The notes under the pieces were generated by a model. It saw only the letters and a program-made list of their open reading frames with translations, was not told the DNA's origin and searched no databases. 64,000 nt of DNA from NCBI RefSeq assembly GCF_038502225.1, contig NC_091352.1:22383216-22447215 (forward strand), written 5' to 3'. The number at the start of each line of letters is the position of its first letter. The first letter of the stretch is position 1. A program made the position numbers and the translations under genes. Shown here in pieces: positions 42,197 to 52,891 of this stretch. Source of the DNA: Cherax quadricarinatus. Lineage: Eukaryota > Arthropoda > Malacostraca > Decapoda > Parastacidae.

Positions 42197-42426
42197 ATCT
42201 TGCTACCAGCCACAGAACTTACTGATATAAAATAATAAAGCACACAGCAAAGCACATATACTGAAGTAGTATATTCGCAAGGAGTGATTGTCATATGATT
42301 CCCTAAAATTAAAGAGGATTGCACACAACAAGAAAATTCTGTCAGAAAAATTGAACTATTGAACCTGCAAAGGAAAATTATTCCCAGAAATTTAGGTAAA
42401 TATAACCCACTAACAATCAGCAAGAC

Positions 42427-43145
42427 TGTACCTGCAAGGGTAAATTATGCACAAAATATCAGTTATTAATAACATCCTAAAAATCAACAAGATGGCACAG
42501 AAAGGTAGATTATTCACAGAGTATTAGTTAATAATAGCACCCTAAAAACCAGCAGTATTGCACACAAAGGTAAATTATTCACAGGGTATTAGTTAATAAT
42601 AACTCCCTAAAAATCAACAAAGTTGCACACAAAGGTAAATTATGGCCAGGGTATTAGTTAATAATAAAACTCTAAAAGTCAGCAATATTGCATTCAAAGG
42701 TAAATTATTCACAGGGTATTAGTTAATAATAACTCCCTAAAAACCAGCAATATTGCACACAAAGGTAAATTATGCCCAGGGTATTAGTTTTAATAATAAC
42801 AACCTAAAAACCAGTAATATTGCACACAAAGGTAAATTATTCACAGGGTATTAGTTAATAATAACACCCTAAAAACCAGCAATATTGCACACAAAGGTAA
42901 ATTATTCACAGGGTATTAGTTAATAATAACACCCTAAAAACCAGCAATATTGCACACAAAGGTAAATTATTCACAGGGTATTAATAATAACACCCTAAAA
43001 ACCAGCAATATTGCACACAAAGGTAAATTATTCACAGGGTATTAGTTAATAATAACACCCTAAAAACCAGCAATATTGCACACAAAGGTAAATTATTCAC
43101 AGGGTATTAGTTAATAATAACACCCTAAAAACTAGCAATACTGCA
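42427..43145. repeat. 65-bp tandem repeat in element C leader
   Basis: About 11 copies of a 65-bp unit whose core is GGTATTAGTTAATAATAACA followed by CCCTAAAAACCAGCAATATT. The period was measured from 42841 to 42906. Units in the middle (42840-43110) are nearly identical, and those at the left edge are more diverged. It lies between the primer-binding site and gag of element C. Confidence 0.9.
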
Positions 43146-43273
43146 AACAAAGCTAAATGATTATTTTAGTGTGAGTATTATAGTGAATGCTTCTTCTAAC
43201 CAACCCAGTAAAGAATGATTATTGACTTTCCAAAGTTGCAAAGTTGAATTACCACATAAAATTTGATAATTCT

Positions 43274-43291
43274 TCCATATACAGGCCCCCA
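43274..43291 (-). promoter_or_regulatory. Primer-binding site of element C
   Basis: On the minus strand TGGGGGCCTGTATATGG begins immediately after the LTR end TAACA. The first seven bases match the start of proline-tRNA-type primer sites I remember. The remainder does not, so the tRNA is uncertain. Confidence 0.5.
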
Positions 43292-44038
43292 TGTTACGCA
43301 GAAATGTGGGATAGCTGGGGGCTAGAGCCTTGTCTAAGGGCAAAGGTAAAAGTTACACACATCTCAAGCATAAACAGGCCACCCAGGGCTATCCCAGTCA
43401 AAACAGAAAGCGCTAAACCAGTATGTGTTCCTTAAATGGGTTGGTTAACAGAGGGTTAGGCAAAAATCCCAGTTAGGAAAATATATCTATTTATTCAACA
43501 TAACACTATATATATACATTCTAGAAACACCTTAATCCTAAATGAGGGTACACAAGAAACAGCTGGCTGGAGGTCCAGCCACCATAACCACTAGGCCTAG
43601 TCAGCGCCAGGCTGTCTCTACTCCACTCCCTACCTCATTTCTTATTTCCTCACTCATCACACAGCACCCTGACCATGTCAGAGCCTAGGTGGGCATACAG
43701 GTAAGCCATAGAAGAGCCTATGGCCTGAGTTAGCTAAACAAAAGGAGTACACAACTACAAACTTAGCTTAAATACACAGCATCTCCGACGCCAGCCTCCA
43801 CACCATGCTGACTCCACGTGACTGCCCCAAGCCACGCTTACCCAGCGTACCCAAACATAGTTGGAAAATAAATCCCTAGCAGGATTTCTTTATAATTATA
43901 GTTTAACCTACTTTACTGTACCCCCAAAAGCACATTATGAATTATAAAATTATTCTTTACAATTATAACATTCATACTATTATGGCACACTTCTCCACTA
44001 TATGTACATTATGATGTCATGCAGAACCCTGCATAACA
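43292..44038 (-). repeat. 5' LTR of element C
   Basis: 747 bp. On the plus strand it starts TGTTACGCAGAAATGTGGGA and ends CCCTGCATAACA, paired with 36640-37390. Differences include a 9-bp indel near AAACGCCCAAATGAGG and scattered substitutions. Confidence 0.9.
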
Positions 44039-44830
44039 ATTAACATTAGTTGATTATGCTTCGAGTTTCCCTGAAGCCGTACCCTTAAAGACCATAACTA
44101 CTACAGAGGTGGCTGAAGCCCTTTTGTCCATCTTCTCCAGAGTGGGCATCCCTAGAGAAATTTTGTCTGACCTTGGGACACAATTCACATCACTACCAAC
44201 TTCTGGGAGTGAAGCCTCTCTTCACCACACCCTATCATCCCAGCTGTAATGGGAGGATTGAGCGCCAGCATTCGATTCTTAAGTCCATTTCAAGGAAACT
44301 GTGCTCCCTTAAACCTAAGGAGTGGCATCGTTACCTACCCTGTGCTTTGTTTGCCGTGAGGAAAGTTTCCAGTGACTCTTTGGGGTTTTCACCTTTTGAA
44401 CTTCTCTATGGTAGACAGGTCAGAGGTCCATTGTCCATCCTTCATGACTTATGGACCAATGAGGAGGTAAATGCTGAGGTTCAGTCTTCTTACCAGTTTC
44501 TACTTGACCTTAGATCCAAACTTGAGGAGACCTCTGACATAGTTTCGAAAAACTTAAGCTTGTTAATGGACCAGTACAAAACCTATTTTGATTACAAAAG
44601 TCAGGGGAGAAGTTTTAAAGTAGGAGATGAAGTTCTGGTACTTTTGCCTATCAAGTCAAATAAATTATTAGTAGCACGGAAAGGTCCATATAAAGTATTA
44701 AAAATTTTTGGGAAAGTTGACTACCTCATAGAAGTCAAGGGGAAACCTAAGCTTTATCATATCAACATCTTTAAGAAATATTACCGAAGAAATTCGGTTA
44801 ACTGCCTTAATAACTTTGACTTAGTTTTTC
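44039..44830 (+). pseudogene. Element B integrase, core and C-terminus
   Basis: Resumes B after element C. The frame begins with a VDYASSFPEAVPLKTITTTE-like region, then ILSDLGTQF (Leu replacing Arg), a short deletion near 44190, YHPSCNGRIERQHSILKS, DSLGFSPFELLYGRQVRGPL, VLVLLPIKSNKLLVARKGPY and LYHINIFKKYY. The D and E core residues are visible, and the zinc module is lost in the deletion. RT follows directly, confirming INT before RT in a second copy. Confidence 0.85.
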
Positions 44831-46337
44831 CACACGAACTTGATAAAACGACTGAAGAATGTAAAGTGTGCGTAATTGACACCTCTAGCTTAGACTATGA
44901 TGAAGAACTACATGACTTGGTGACTCTTGACCACTCGGGTGCAACCAACATTAATATTAATGAATCTTTGGATGATCATAAGAGACATGAACTACTTCAA
45001 CGTGTGAGTAACTTTTCAGACGTCTTTACTGATATTCCATGTGTTACCTCCACGGTAGTCCATAAGATTGACTTATTGATGGACAATCCGATCAAACGGA
45101 AATTATACCCAGTTCCAGTTCACCTTAGGGATGTATTTGACCGAGAGGTAGACAAATTATTAAAACTAAAGATCATTGAACCTTCAGTATTGCTCATCAG
45201 TAGTCATGGTTAAGAAGGAGGATAATTCATATAGACTTGCTATTGACTTCAGAGGCCTTAATGCTATAACTCGGTGGGATGCTGAGCCTATGACCTTAAT
45301 AGATAGCGATCTACACAAATTTTATAACGCTTCCTTCTTTTCAGAGATTGATATTGCGCAGGCATATCATCAAGTAATGTTAGATCCTTCTTCTAAGCAG
45401 TACACCACTTTTCCTACCCACCAATGACTGATGCAGTATAGAACTATGCCCTTCGTTTTGGTAACTGCCTGTGCTACCTACGTGAGACTGATGAGAAAGG
45501 TCTTGGGTAATATGCCAAATGTTTCAGTTTATTTTGATAACATTTACGTAATGATATCCATGTGGGGCGAACATATCTAAACATTAACATCAGTTTTGCG
45601 TAGGTTACGCTCACATGGCCTCACTGACAAGCCGAAGAAATGCTTCCTTGGGTATAACAAGATTAGATATCTTGGACTGATACTTTCTAATAACTCTCTG
45701 CAGCCTCTCCCCAGTAAGATCAAAGCTTTATTAGAATTTAAATTCCCAAAAAACCAAGAAGCTCATGCGTAGCTTTCTTGGTTCTGTAAATTTTTATGCA
45801 CGGTTTATCCCGAACCTTACTGATCTTACAGGCATCTTATCTGACTTCCTTTAAAAGTCTGTGAAGGAACCTCTTGAACTTTCCGACATAGCTCGGGAAA
45901 AGTTTAATGAGATTAAAAGTATCTTTTCGAAAGACCCTATACTTAAGATTCCAGATATTATTAAAACATTTTGTTTAAGAACTGATGCCTCCAATACTGG
46001 CTTAGGTGTGGTGCTATTAAAATACCATGATGGTACTCCCTTCCCTGTATGCTTCCTAAGCTGGAAACTCCTTCCCGCAGAAACGAGATACTCCACCATA
46101 GAAAAGGAATGTTTAGCCCTTGTGTGGGGTATCTCCAAACTTAAATTTTATTTGCTGGGAAAAGAATTCATTTTAGAAACGGACCACAAACCTTTGATAT
46201 ACCTAGAAACTTTTAAGGGAACCAACAGTCGCCTCTTGAGGTGGACATTGGCACTCCAGGCTTTTAAGTTCCATATTGTGTATATCAATGGTTCATCCAA
46301 TTATTTCTCTGACTGGTTAAGTCGTGACAGTCAGTAG
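44831..46337 (+). pseudogene. Element B reverse transcriptase and RNase H
   Basis: Spacer VCVIDTSSLDYDEELHDL, then RKLYPVPVHLRDVFDREVDK, frame change at about 45200, YCSSVVMVKKEDNSYRLAID, DIAQAYHQVMLDPSSKQYTT, TGA at about 45425 (Gly in A), YRTMPFVLVTACAT, VSVYFDNIYVMIS (again YFDN), LTDKPKKCFLG, a frameshift near 45755, and RNase H with LRTDASNTGLGVVLLKY, YSTIEKECLALVWGI, LETDHKPLIYL and FSDWLSRDSQ ending at 46337. FVLV replaces FGLV in the conserved RT motif. Several stops make it inactive. Confidence 0.87.
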
Positions 46338-46431
46338 AAGATTTGTTGCCTTACGAGGCTTCCACATGTTAGAACTTTTTCCTCGCCTATTCTTCTTATA
46401 CTCCTTGACTATAAGTCTTGATATGGGGGAG

Positions 46432-47405
46432 TGTGATGGAAAAGTTCAATAGATAGGAGTAACGAGGGAGTGTATAGTAAAAATAGTTTCATTGCCGGCT
46501 ACTTGTTAAGGTAGGGTAAGTCCAGCTCCCACTATTCCCCCTCCCCCCTTTTTCCCCCTCCCTGAAAGTGATAGTTTGATTGCCGGCTGCTTGTTAAGGT
46601 AGGGTCAGTCTAGCTCCCGCTATCCCTTCCCCTCCCTCTCCCCCCCCGAAAGGTGACATGTGGGACTCCGGTCAAACAGTAAATCACTCGACTCACAGCT
46701 CCCAACACTACTGTAAGTACACGCCTAATCATATTTTAGTGGACTTATTGGTTGAAAGCTTCACTTTTGTCCAATAATTAACTTAGTCTTTTCAGTCTTT
46801 ACCTGTTAAATGTTTTAATAATCACCACATCTTTTAGGTATTGTACTTATCATGGAGAGTGATTTCTCATTACAGCTTGGAATGACAGAGAGGGTCACCT
46901 GCCAACCAACGAGAAGAATAGGAGACGGACTTACGTCCTGAGACGTCCCATGTTTAGTCTACTTATCTGTTATGTAAGCCAACACAGGACCTAACCCCTC
47001 ATCATAGCAGTGGTAACGAACCTGTTTTCCTGTAATCTGAAGTAATTACACACGGCTATACTTGGTGAAGAACGAGCCAGTGGTGGTCACCAACACCTGC
47101 TACCCCCCCCCCACATCAGCAACGGCTACGATTTCAACAACACTCAGTGTCACCAACACCTGACATCCCATTACCACGATATATTAGCGTTGAGTTCAAA
47201 TGTAATTTTTTTCATTTCATTTTTCATTTTTCTTTCAATTAGGATACCAATTCATGTTTTATTGTTTTACATTTTCCGTTTCTAAATAATAAAGTGTTTA
47301 TCATTGTATGTTATTATTTCTTTTTCTATTAAATAATTTTCCTGAAGAGGAGCCAGCCTTGGTAATACTGACTGAAGTTGTTACAGAGCTGAGTAAGCCT
47401 TCACA
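46432..47405 (+). repeat. 3' LTR of element B
   Basis: 974 bp, from TGTGATGGAAAAG after the polypurine tract GATATGGGGGAG to GCCTTCACA. Inverted ends are TGTGA/TCACA. The last ~250 bp are shared with 34288-34537. It aligns with 13021-13823 of A on the opposite strand, but has extra sequence. Confidence 0.88.
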
Positions 47406-47636
47406 CATGACCGCTTCTCATATCTCTTTCTAACTTATAGCATGTCCTTTTCTGTTACAATAGGTATATTTAACTTTCTTATTCTCAGTATCAGATTTCT
47501 GTCTAACCTCAGAGACAGATTCAGGATTGTGAGTTTTTCTGGTAAAGGTAAGAAAAGTTACAGTAGCAGGTACATCACGCTGGCACTGATCAGCTGATTT
47601 AGGTTGCCAACTTCTAGGACAATTTTTAGTTGCCTT
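47406..47636 (-). pseudogene. Element E gag, zinc-knuckle segment
   Basis: Minus-strand frame QRNKATKNCPRSWQPKSADQ ... KYTYCNRKGHAIS. It is a degraded CCHC knuckle at the end of gag (first Cys replaced by Tyr, stop after AIS). It is bounded on the left by the LTR of B (47405) and on the right by the target site of J, and continues E gag from 52892. It thus links the E pieces on both sides of B. Confidence 0.72.
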
Positions 47637-47648
47637 ATTTCTCTGTGT
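47637..47648. repeat. Target-site duplication of element J, left copy
   Basis: ATTTCTCTGTGT, repeated at 52880-52891 after the A-rich end of J. The first A of the right copy could be part of the tail. Confidence 0.8.
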
Positions 47649-47735
47649 CATTCATCTCTCAGCCTTTGAGTAGAGAGGACGTGTTCTACACTGCTGCCCT
47701 CTGTAGCTGATCGGTAGCAGTTCCATTTTCTCAAC

Positions 47736-48070
47736 ATGGCACAGGCAGGCAGACGCCGCGTCAACACTGTGTGCATTACATTAACCCGTGGGGCAGTGCT
47801 TGGACCATCGACGGCGATATTATTGCCAGCGATAATCCGTGACACCTACGGTATAGCAAACTAGGATTTGTGCGGTGTGGCGATGAATGGTGTGACGAGA
47901 ATCTTTGTGAAGTTTTGCTCAGCTCATGTTTACGAGGCGGTCGTCGAAAAGTATCAGGAGGTTAATCTTGTGGTTAACCAGGCTGTGTCTGTGATGCTAC
48001 ATGATGTATCCCACCATTATACATGGGTAAAAGTAAGAAACGTACCCTTTGAGGCTGATGCGAACTTTAC
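47736..48070 (+). pseudogene. Element J ORF1, internally deleted
   Basis: Starts MAQAGRRRVNTVC at 47736 and continues ILLPAIIRDTYGIAN, TAG, DLCGVAMNGVTRIFVKF, VNQAVSVMLHDVSHHYTWVK and VRNVPFEADA. After this, homology jumps directly to the ORF2 start (CVWLRELLVRNNVDVVFVQE, from about 48080). The remainder of the RRM-like region, the CCHC knuckle and the acidic spacer (about 0.9 kb in H) are missing. Confidence 0.82.
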
Positions 48071-51000
48071 GAAAGTGTGTATGGTTACGTGAATTATTGG
48101 TGCGTAATAATGTGGACGTTGTGTTCGTACAGGAACACAATCATAAATGTGGTAGTGAGTTCCGGATAGAAGGATATGACGTGTATGTAGAGAATGTTAT
48201 CCGGTTGAAAGGTGGCGTAGCCATCATGATTAGGGAGACTAGCCCATTTGTTGTGAGACGTAGTGAAGGGGAGGAAGGGAGGATAATAAGGGTGGAAGTA
48301 CTATAGGGAAGGGTGAGGGTGGCATTTGTGTGTGTGTTTGGTCCTGCAGAGAATGAGGGGCGTGTAAAAGCTACCTTTGTGAAAGATGTGTTAATTTATT
48401 ATTTGAGTTCACTCCCTGAAGTAGCTATTGTAGGCGGGGACTGGAATTGAGTGATCCGGCGTAAGGATGTAGAACCCCGGGTAAGTGGATACTTTTCAGG
48501 TGCGTTGGGAGATTTAATGACAGGGGTGGGATTAATGGATGTGGGGGGGGAGAGGTTGAGCATACCTTTGTACATCGTGGATATGCGGCGCGACTTGATA
48601 GAGTGTATGTGCCGCGCACTGTCGTGGTTAATAGTGTCCGTGTCATAGACGTAGTGTTTTCTGATCATAGAGGAGTTCTCGTGGACGTAGGGCGGGAGGG
48701 TTTACCTAAGAGGGGTCGTAGTTATTGGAAATTGAATGTTAAATTGTGAAAAGGGGAGGAGAACAGGAAATCTTTTGAGACTTTCTGGGAGGGTTTGTTA
48801 GTGGGAGCTCCTGGGGATGGTGAATTGGTTAGGTGGTGGGATATGGTGGCTAAGAAATGTATCCGGGATTATTATGTTCGGCGTGGGCGGGAAAATAATC
48901 AAATGTTTTATGGGCTTCAGGGGTATTTTGAAGGACAGTTATGCTACTGTTATGTGGGTAATGGTGCGCGATACCCTGTGGAGGAAATTAAAGATTTAAA
49001 GCAACGTATAAGGGGCTTGCATAATGATCGATTTGATGGTGCATGTGTGGTCGGAGGTTTGGAAGAGGTTCTCTATGGGAATCGGCCTTCGGCGTGTGTG
49101 TTAAGGGAACAGAGGCAGCGGAGAGCAGCCACGGAGATGATGGGGTTAACAGTGCATGCAGGGAGAGAAGGTTATCTTGATGGCCAGGTGTTGGTGACGA
49201 CGGAAGGCATGAGCGGGTATATTGACGCTTGGTTTAAGACTTACATGTCTAGCATTGGGATAAGCAATATGGCATTACGGGAAATTGGTAACAATATGCA
49301 GTGTAGGCTTAGTCTGCAAGACAGAGAAGCAGTGAAAGGGCCTATTACAGAGTGCGAGATATAGAAGGCTCTGGCTGGGGCGAGCTTAGGTAAAGCACCT
49401 GGTATTGATGGGCTACCGAGTGATTTCTATGCAACACACTGGGGCGTGATGAGAGCGTTTTTGGTATGGTTGTTTAACATATTAAAGACTAACGGGGTTA
49501 TGGGAGAATTGCAACGAACGGCAGTGGTGGTATTGGTGCCAAAAGGGGATCGATCAACAGTTCAGGATTATAGGGCCCTTTCACTTATGTGTGGTGATTA
49601 CAAGTTGTTAGCGAGGATACTGGGGAACAGACTGAAAAAGGTGATAGAAAAAGTTATAGATAGGGGACAATACCGGATACCAGGCAGGTCCATGTTTGAA
49701 GGTCACAGAATGATTCGTGGTTTCATAGAAAGACGACAGGTGTCGGGTGGGGGGCGAGGGATTTTAGCTTTGGATTGGGCTACTTCATATGATAGTGTAG
49801 AAAGAGGAGCATTGTGGCAGTTCATGCGTTGGCAGGGTTTTGGGAATGAAATCATATCTTGGGCACAGACCTTATACAAAGGGGCGATTATGCGTGTGCA
49901 GGTCAATGGTAAATTAGGTGTGCCAGTTCAGATGGGTTGGGGTTTGAGGCAAGGTTGTCCCCTTTCACAATTATTGTTTGCTTGTTTTCAAGATCTTTTT
50001 TATAGGGCGGTGCGGGCTAGAGTTTTGGGGGGTTAGGGGGGTTATGAAAGCGATGGGTGGCCTGGTATTGTGGGTTACGTAGATGATACGTCGGTCTTGG
50101 TGGGAGGTGGTGTAGACTTGCAGCAGGTGGAAGGAATCGTGGACATGTTTGGTGAGGCGACAGGGATGAGAATTAATGCCACGAAGACTAAGTTCATGGC
50201 AGTGGGAAATTGGGACCAAGTGAGTGGGGGCATGAGGGGTAGGTGGAGCATGGTGGACCAGCTTGAGATATGTGGGATTGTGTATGTTTGTAATCCGTTG
50301 GTGGCACGTGAGGTGAACTCGGTGAGGGCCGTGGACAGTGTGTTAAAAAGATTAGGAGGACTGAGGTCTGCAAATCTCACATTGCACCAAAGAGTAATTG
50401 CGACAAACGTACTTTTATATAGTAAATTATGGCATGTGGTGGTAATTTATCCGTTATTGCGCCGAGAGGTCACGAAATTGTTGCCTAGGGTTTATCGGTT
50501 TATTTGGGGATCTGGCTGTGAGTGGTTAAGCAGAGGGGTAATTACTTTGCCGATTGGCCAAGGAGGGCTGGGGCTCATATCGCTGGAATGAAGGATTATG
50601 AGTATTTACGTGAAACGGAGTTTTTGCGGGAGGGTGGGAATAAGGGGGGAGGGGATCGAGAAAAAGTGCATGTGGACATAAAACGTTGGTGGGCGGGGAA
50701 GGAATTGTGAGTAGGGGAGGCTATGTTGAGAGTTTTGATGGTGGTGAGGGATCCAGCTCGAATCAAGCTGCACATAATCGAGAGAGTGGGGGGGGGGGGT
50801 TGGAGGTGGCTCCTGTGGAAGGAGCATACCCGATGTATGCCTGGCGCGACATATGGGAACGTCTCCGGAAGTTGCTCATTAGTCCGGGTGATGCATCGCT
50901 TTTTACACGGGATTACGCCGTCTGGGATCGTTTTATTTAATCGAAAGCTCAGGGAAGGTGGGGAGTGTCGAGCGTGTGGTGAAGTAGAAACCATTTTTCA

Positions 51001-51340
51001 TGTTGTATATTTTTGTGAATGCATAGGGAGGGTCAGGGAATGGTTTGGAAGGGTAATTCGATATATGGGAGGGGGTGGGTTGCAGTTATTGCGAGTGTTA
51101 AGTTTAGATATTGATGGGGTGGGAGCGCAGGTTAAAAATACAGTGGCATATCTGGTAACTGATTTTGTGTTCACAGCATGGGCAATGAGAGATGTAGGAG
51201 CGGGTGAGAGAATAAAGGTGCTGGCAGCGACATTTTACAAATCCAAGTGCCGCAATCAGGAAGTATATGGAAGGAAATGGAACACTGAGTTTACAGAGGG
51301 TTATAGGGATTTTCGGCTGTGTGATTTATGGAAGTTGTAA
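48071..51340 (+). pseudogene. Element J ORF2 endonuclease-RT, multiple stops
   Basis: Endonuclease: VDVVFVQEHNHKCGSEF, LKGGVAIMIRETSPF, AIVGGDWN followed by a stop, VFSDHRGVLVDVG. RT: APGIDGLPSDFYATHW, LQRTAVVVLVPKGD, YRALSLMCGDYKLLARILGN, YRIPGRSMFEGHRMI, LDWATSYDSVERGAL, GLRQGCPLSQLLFACFQD and GYVDDTSVLVGGG. The C-terminal motif CRACGEVETIFHVVYFC lies near 50970. The frame ends at 51340. Stops or frame changes at about 48304, 48448, 48747, 49362, 50033, 50589 and 50708 disable it. The active-site YVDD is kept. Confidence 0.86.
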
Positions 51341-52879
51341 GTAAATGGGAAGCAACGGGCTAGCCTCCCGTACAGAGGCGTGTGGGTGTGAGTGGGCAAG
51401 CATGTAGGTGAGGTACGTGTGAAATTTGAGTATATGGAAGAGTGCGTGAGGGGAAAGTGTGTTACACTGTTTGTATGACATCATTGTTTGATTTAAGGTG
51501 TTTTTCCTTGGCTATGATGGGGCAGAGATGGAATCGTACGTTTACATAAATATGTAGGTACGTGAGTGTGTATGTATATATGTGTGCATATGTACGGAAA
51601 TATACATAGATGTATTTATAATTTATTCATGTGTGTGCGAGGGCATGTATGACCAGGAGAATATAGTGGGTGACAGAGTGTAGCATATTAGTCATGAGAG
51701 GCTTACCAAATATACATTCAGGTGAGGAGTATCATTTGTTCATGAATTTATCCATAGTGAAAATCTGAACTAGATATAAGCTGATCTATAGGATTGATTT
51801 TTTGGATTTAGTGTATACTAATCATAAATGTCTGTAACGTGACTATTGGCATAATATATATTACAAGTGTATTGCCTGTTGAGGTGTATGTGTTTTTAGC
51901 TGTACTTAGTAGTTAACATTTTTGTGTCATGTAGGTACTGAATTTAGGTGTTTTATTCTATATTGTCTGTATAAAAAGGTGCCACTTGTTTTTTGAGATC
52001 TTTGAATTAGCATCTATTACTTTTAGGTTTATGGGAGATAAAAGGGAGTACGCTTCACCCGGCAGGGTGGTCGGTGTGCGCACGGAATTATCTAGATTCA
52101 ATACAAGGTATGCAAAATTGGTTGATATGATCTTTAGTAGCGAGTTGTTAATGGTGTTGTATAGGATGGGATGGCAATCGAGTTAGTACGCATATTATCC
52201 TTGTAATCAAAAGTGTAACATTTAGTATGTTGTATAATGTTCAATGTATGTAGGGACAATGTGATAATCGTGAGGTGAGTTTTGGTGTGTTGTGTATATA
52301 TTATACGTCCGAAGCATGGGGTTTGTTTGTATAATCAGGCTAGTGAAAGTATACTTTTTGAGGGGTACTATAATTTTGTTTTTGTATCATTCTTGTAATT
52401 ACTCACAGGTGTGGGCGAGTATTGGTTGTGTAAGTTATAGACAACGTTGTGCTGTCATAATGTCTCATTGTATGTAACCCAATAGATTGAGTACTGGAAC
52501 CATTACTTATAGTCCGTGTTTGGTTTCTTTATTATTCATGTTCTTGTTTATGTACAGTTCTGTATGAAGGATTAATAACATATAAGTAACAAAGTGAAAA
52601 TTAATGCATATTGTAGGTTTAGTGCTTCTCTTTGTTTATATTCATAATAAAGCATATTGTAAGCATTTTTGCTGATGTAATGTAGTCTTGTGTAATTTTG
52701 CTCTTAACATAGGTGCATGGGATATAATGCATAGGGGATGAGGAACAGTTTGTGTCAGCACAAAGTTATACGTCCAGTGTGTATTTTGACAATGGAATTT
52801 ATAAGTTTGTGTAAGAACTGATACAGTGTTCTTTTATTTATTTAATGTATTGTATTGTTTTAAATAAAATATAAAAAAA
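51341..52879 (+). other. Element J 3' UTR and A-rich tail
   Basis: About 1.54 kb without a gene. It is rich in GTGTGTATGTA-type sequence around 51540-51650 and AT-rich after that. It ends TTTTAAATAAAATATAAAAAAAA at 52857-52879, the same terminal sequence as G. Confidence 0.75.
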
Positions 52880-52891
52880 ATTTCTCTGTGT
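52880..52891. repeat. Target-site duplication of element J, right copy
   Basis: ATTTCTCTGTGT matching 47637-47648. Confidence 0.8.

Larger units (their letters stand above)
36640..44038 (-). mobile_element. Gmr1-like Gypsy LTR retrotransposon C, nested in B
   Basis: Minus-strand LTR element: 5' LTR (44038-43292), primer-binding site at 43291, leader with a 65-bp tandem repeat, gag (42196 onward), knuckle, protease, integrase remnants, RNase H (about 38950-38598), a long non-coding tail, polypurine tract CTGGGGGTGGGGG, and 3' LTR (37390-36640). LTR ends are TGTTA...TAACA. The LTRs differ by roughly 4-5% by eye in the first 250 bp. RNase H lies downstream of integrase, so the order is again PR-INT-RH. 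There is no recognisable RT core. No target-site duplication is seen, and the insertion is linked to a deletion in B. Confidence 0.82.
34236..47405 (+). mobile_element. Gmr1-like Gypsy LTR retrotransposon B, interrupted by element C
   Basis: Plus-strand element of the same family as A: rearranged 5' LTR (34236-34537), primer-binding site (34540), gag (35103 onward), knuckle and protease (36204-36602), then the insertion of element C (36640-44038), integrase (44039 to about 44830), RT (about 44870 onward), RNase H (to 46337), polypurine tract (GATATGGGGGAG) and 3' LTR (46432-47405). It sits in the gag/protease region of element E. Flanking 4-mers CACG and CATG differ by one base, so a target-site duplication is possible but not clean. 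It is more decayed than A. Confidence 0.85.
47649..52879 (+). mobile_element. Tx1-like LINE element J
   Basis: Plus-strand Tx1-like LINE inserted into E gag, flanked by an 11-12-bp duplication. It has an 87-bp 5' UTR, ORF1 reduced by an internal deletion, ORF2 with many stops, a 1.54-kb 3' UTR and the family A-rich end. Both element ends are preserved, so it inserted as a full-length or near full-length copy and later lost part of ORF1. Confidence 0.85.
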
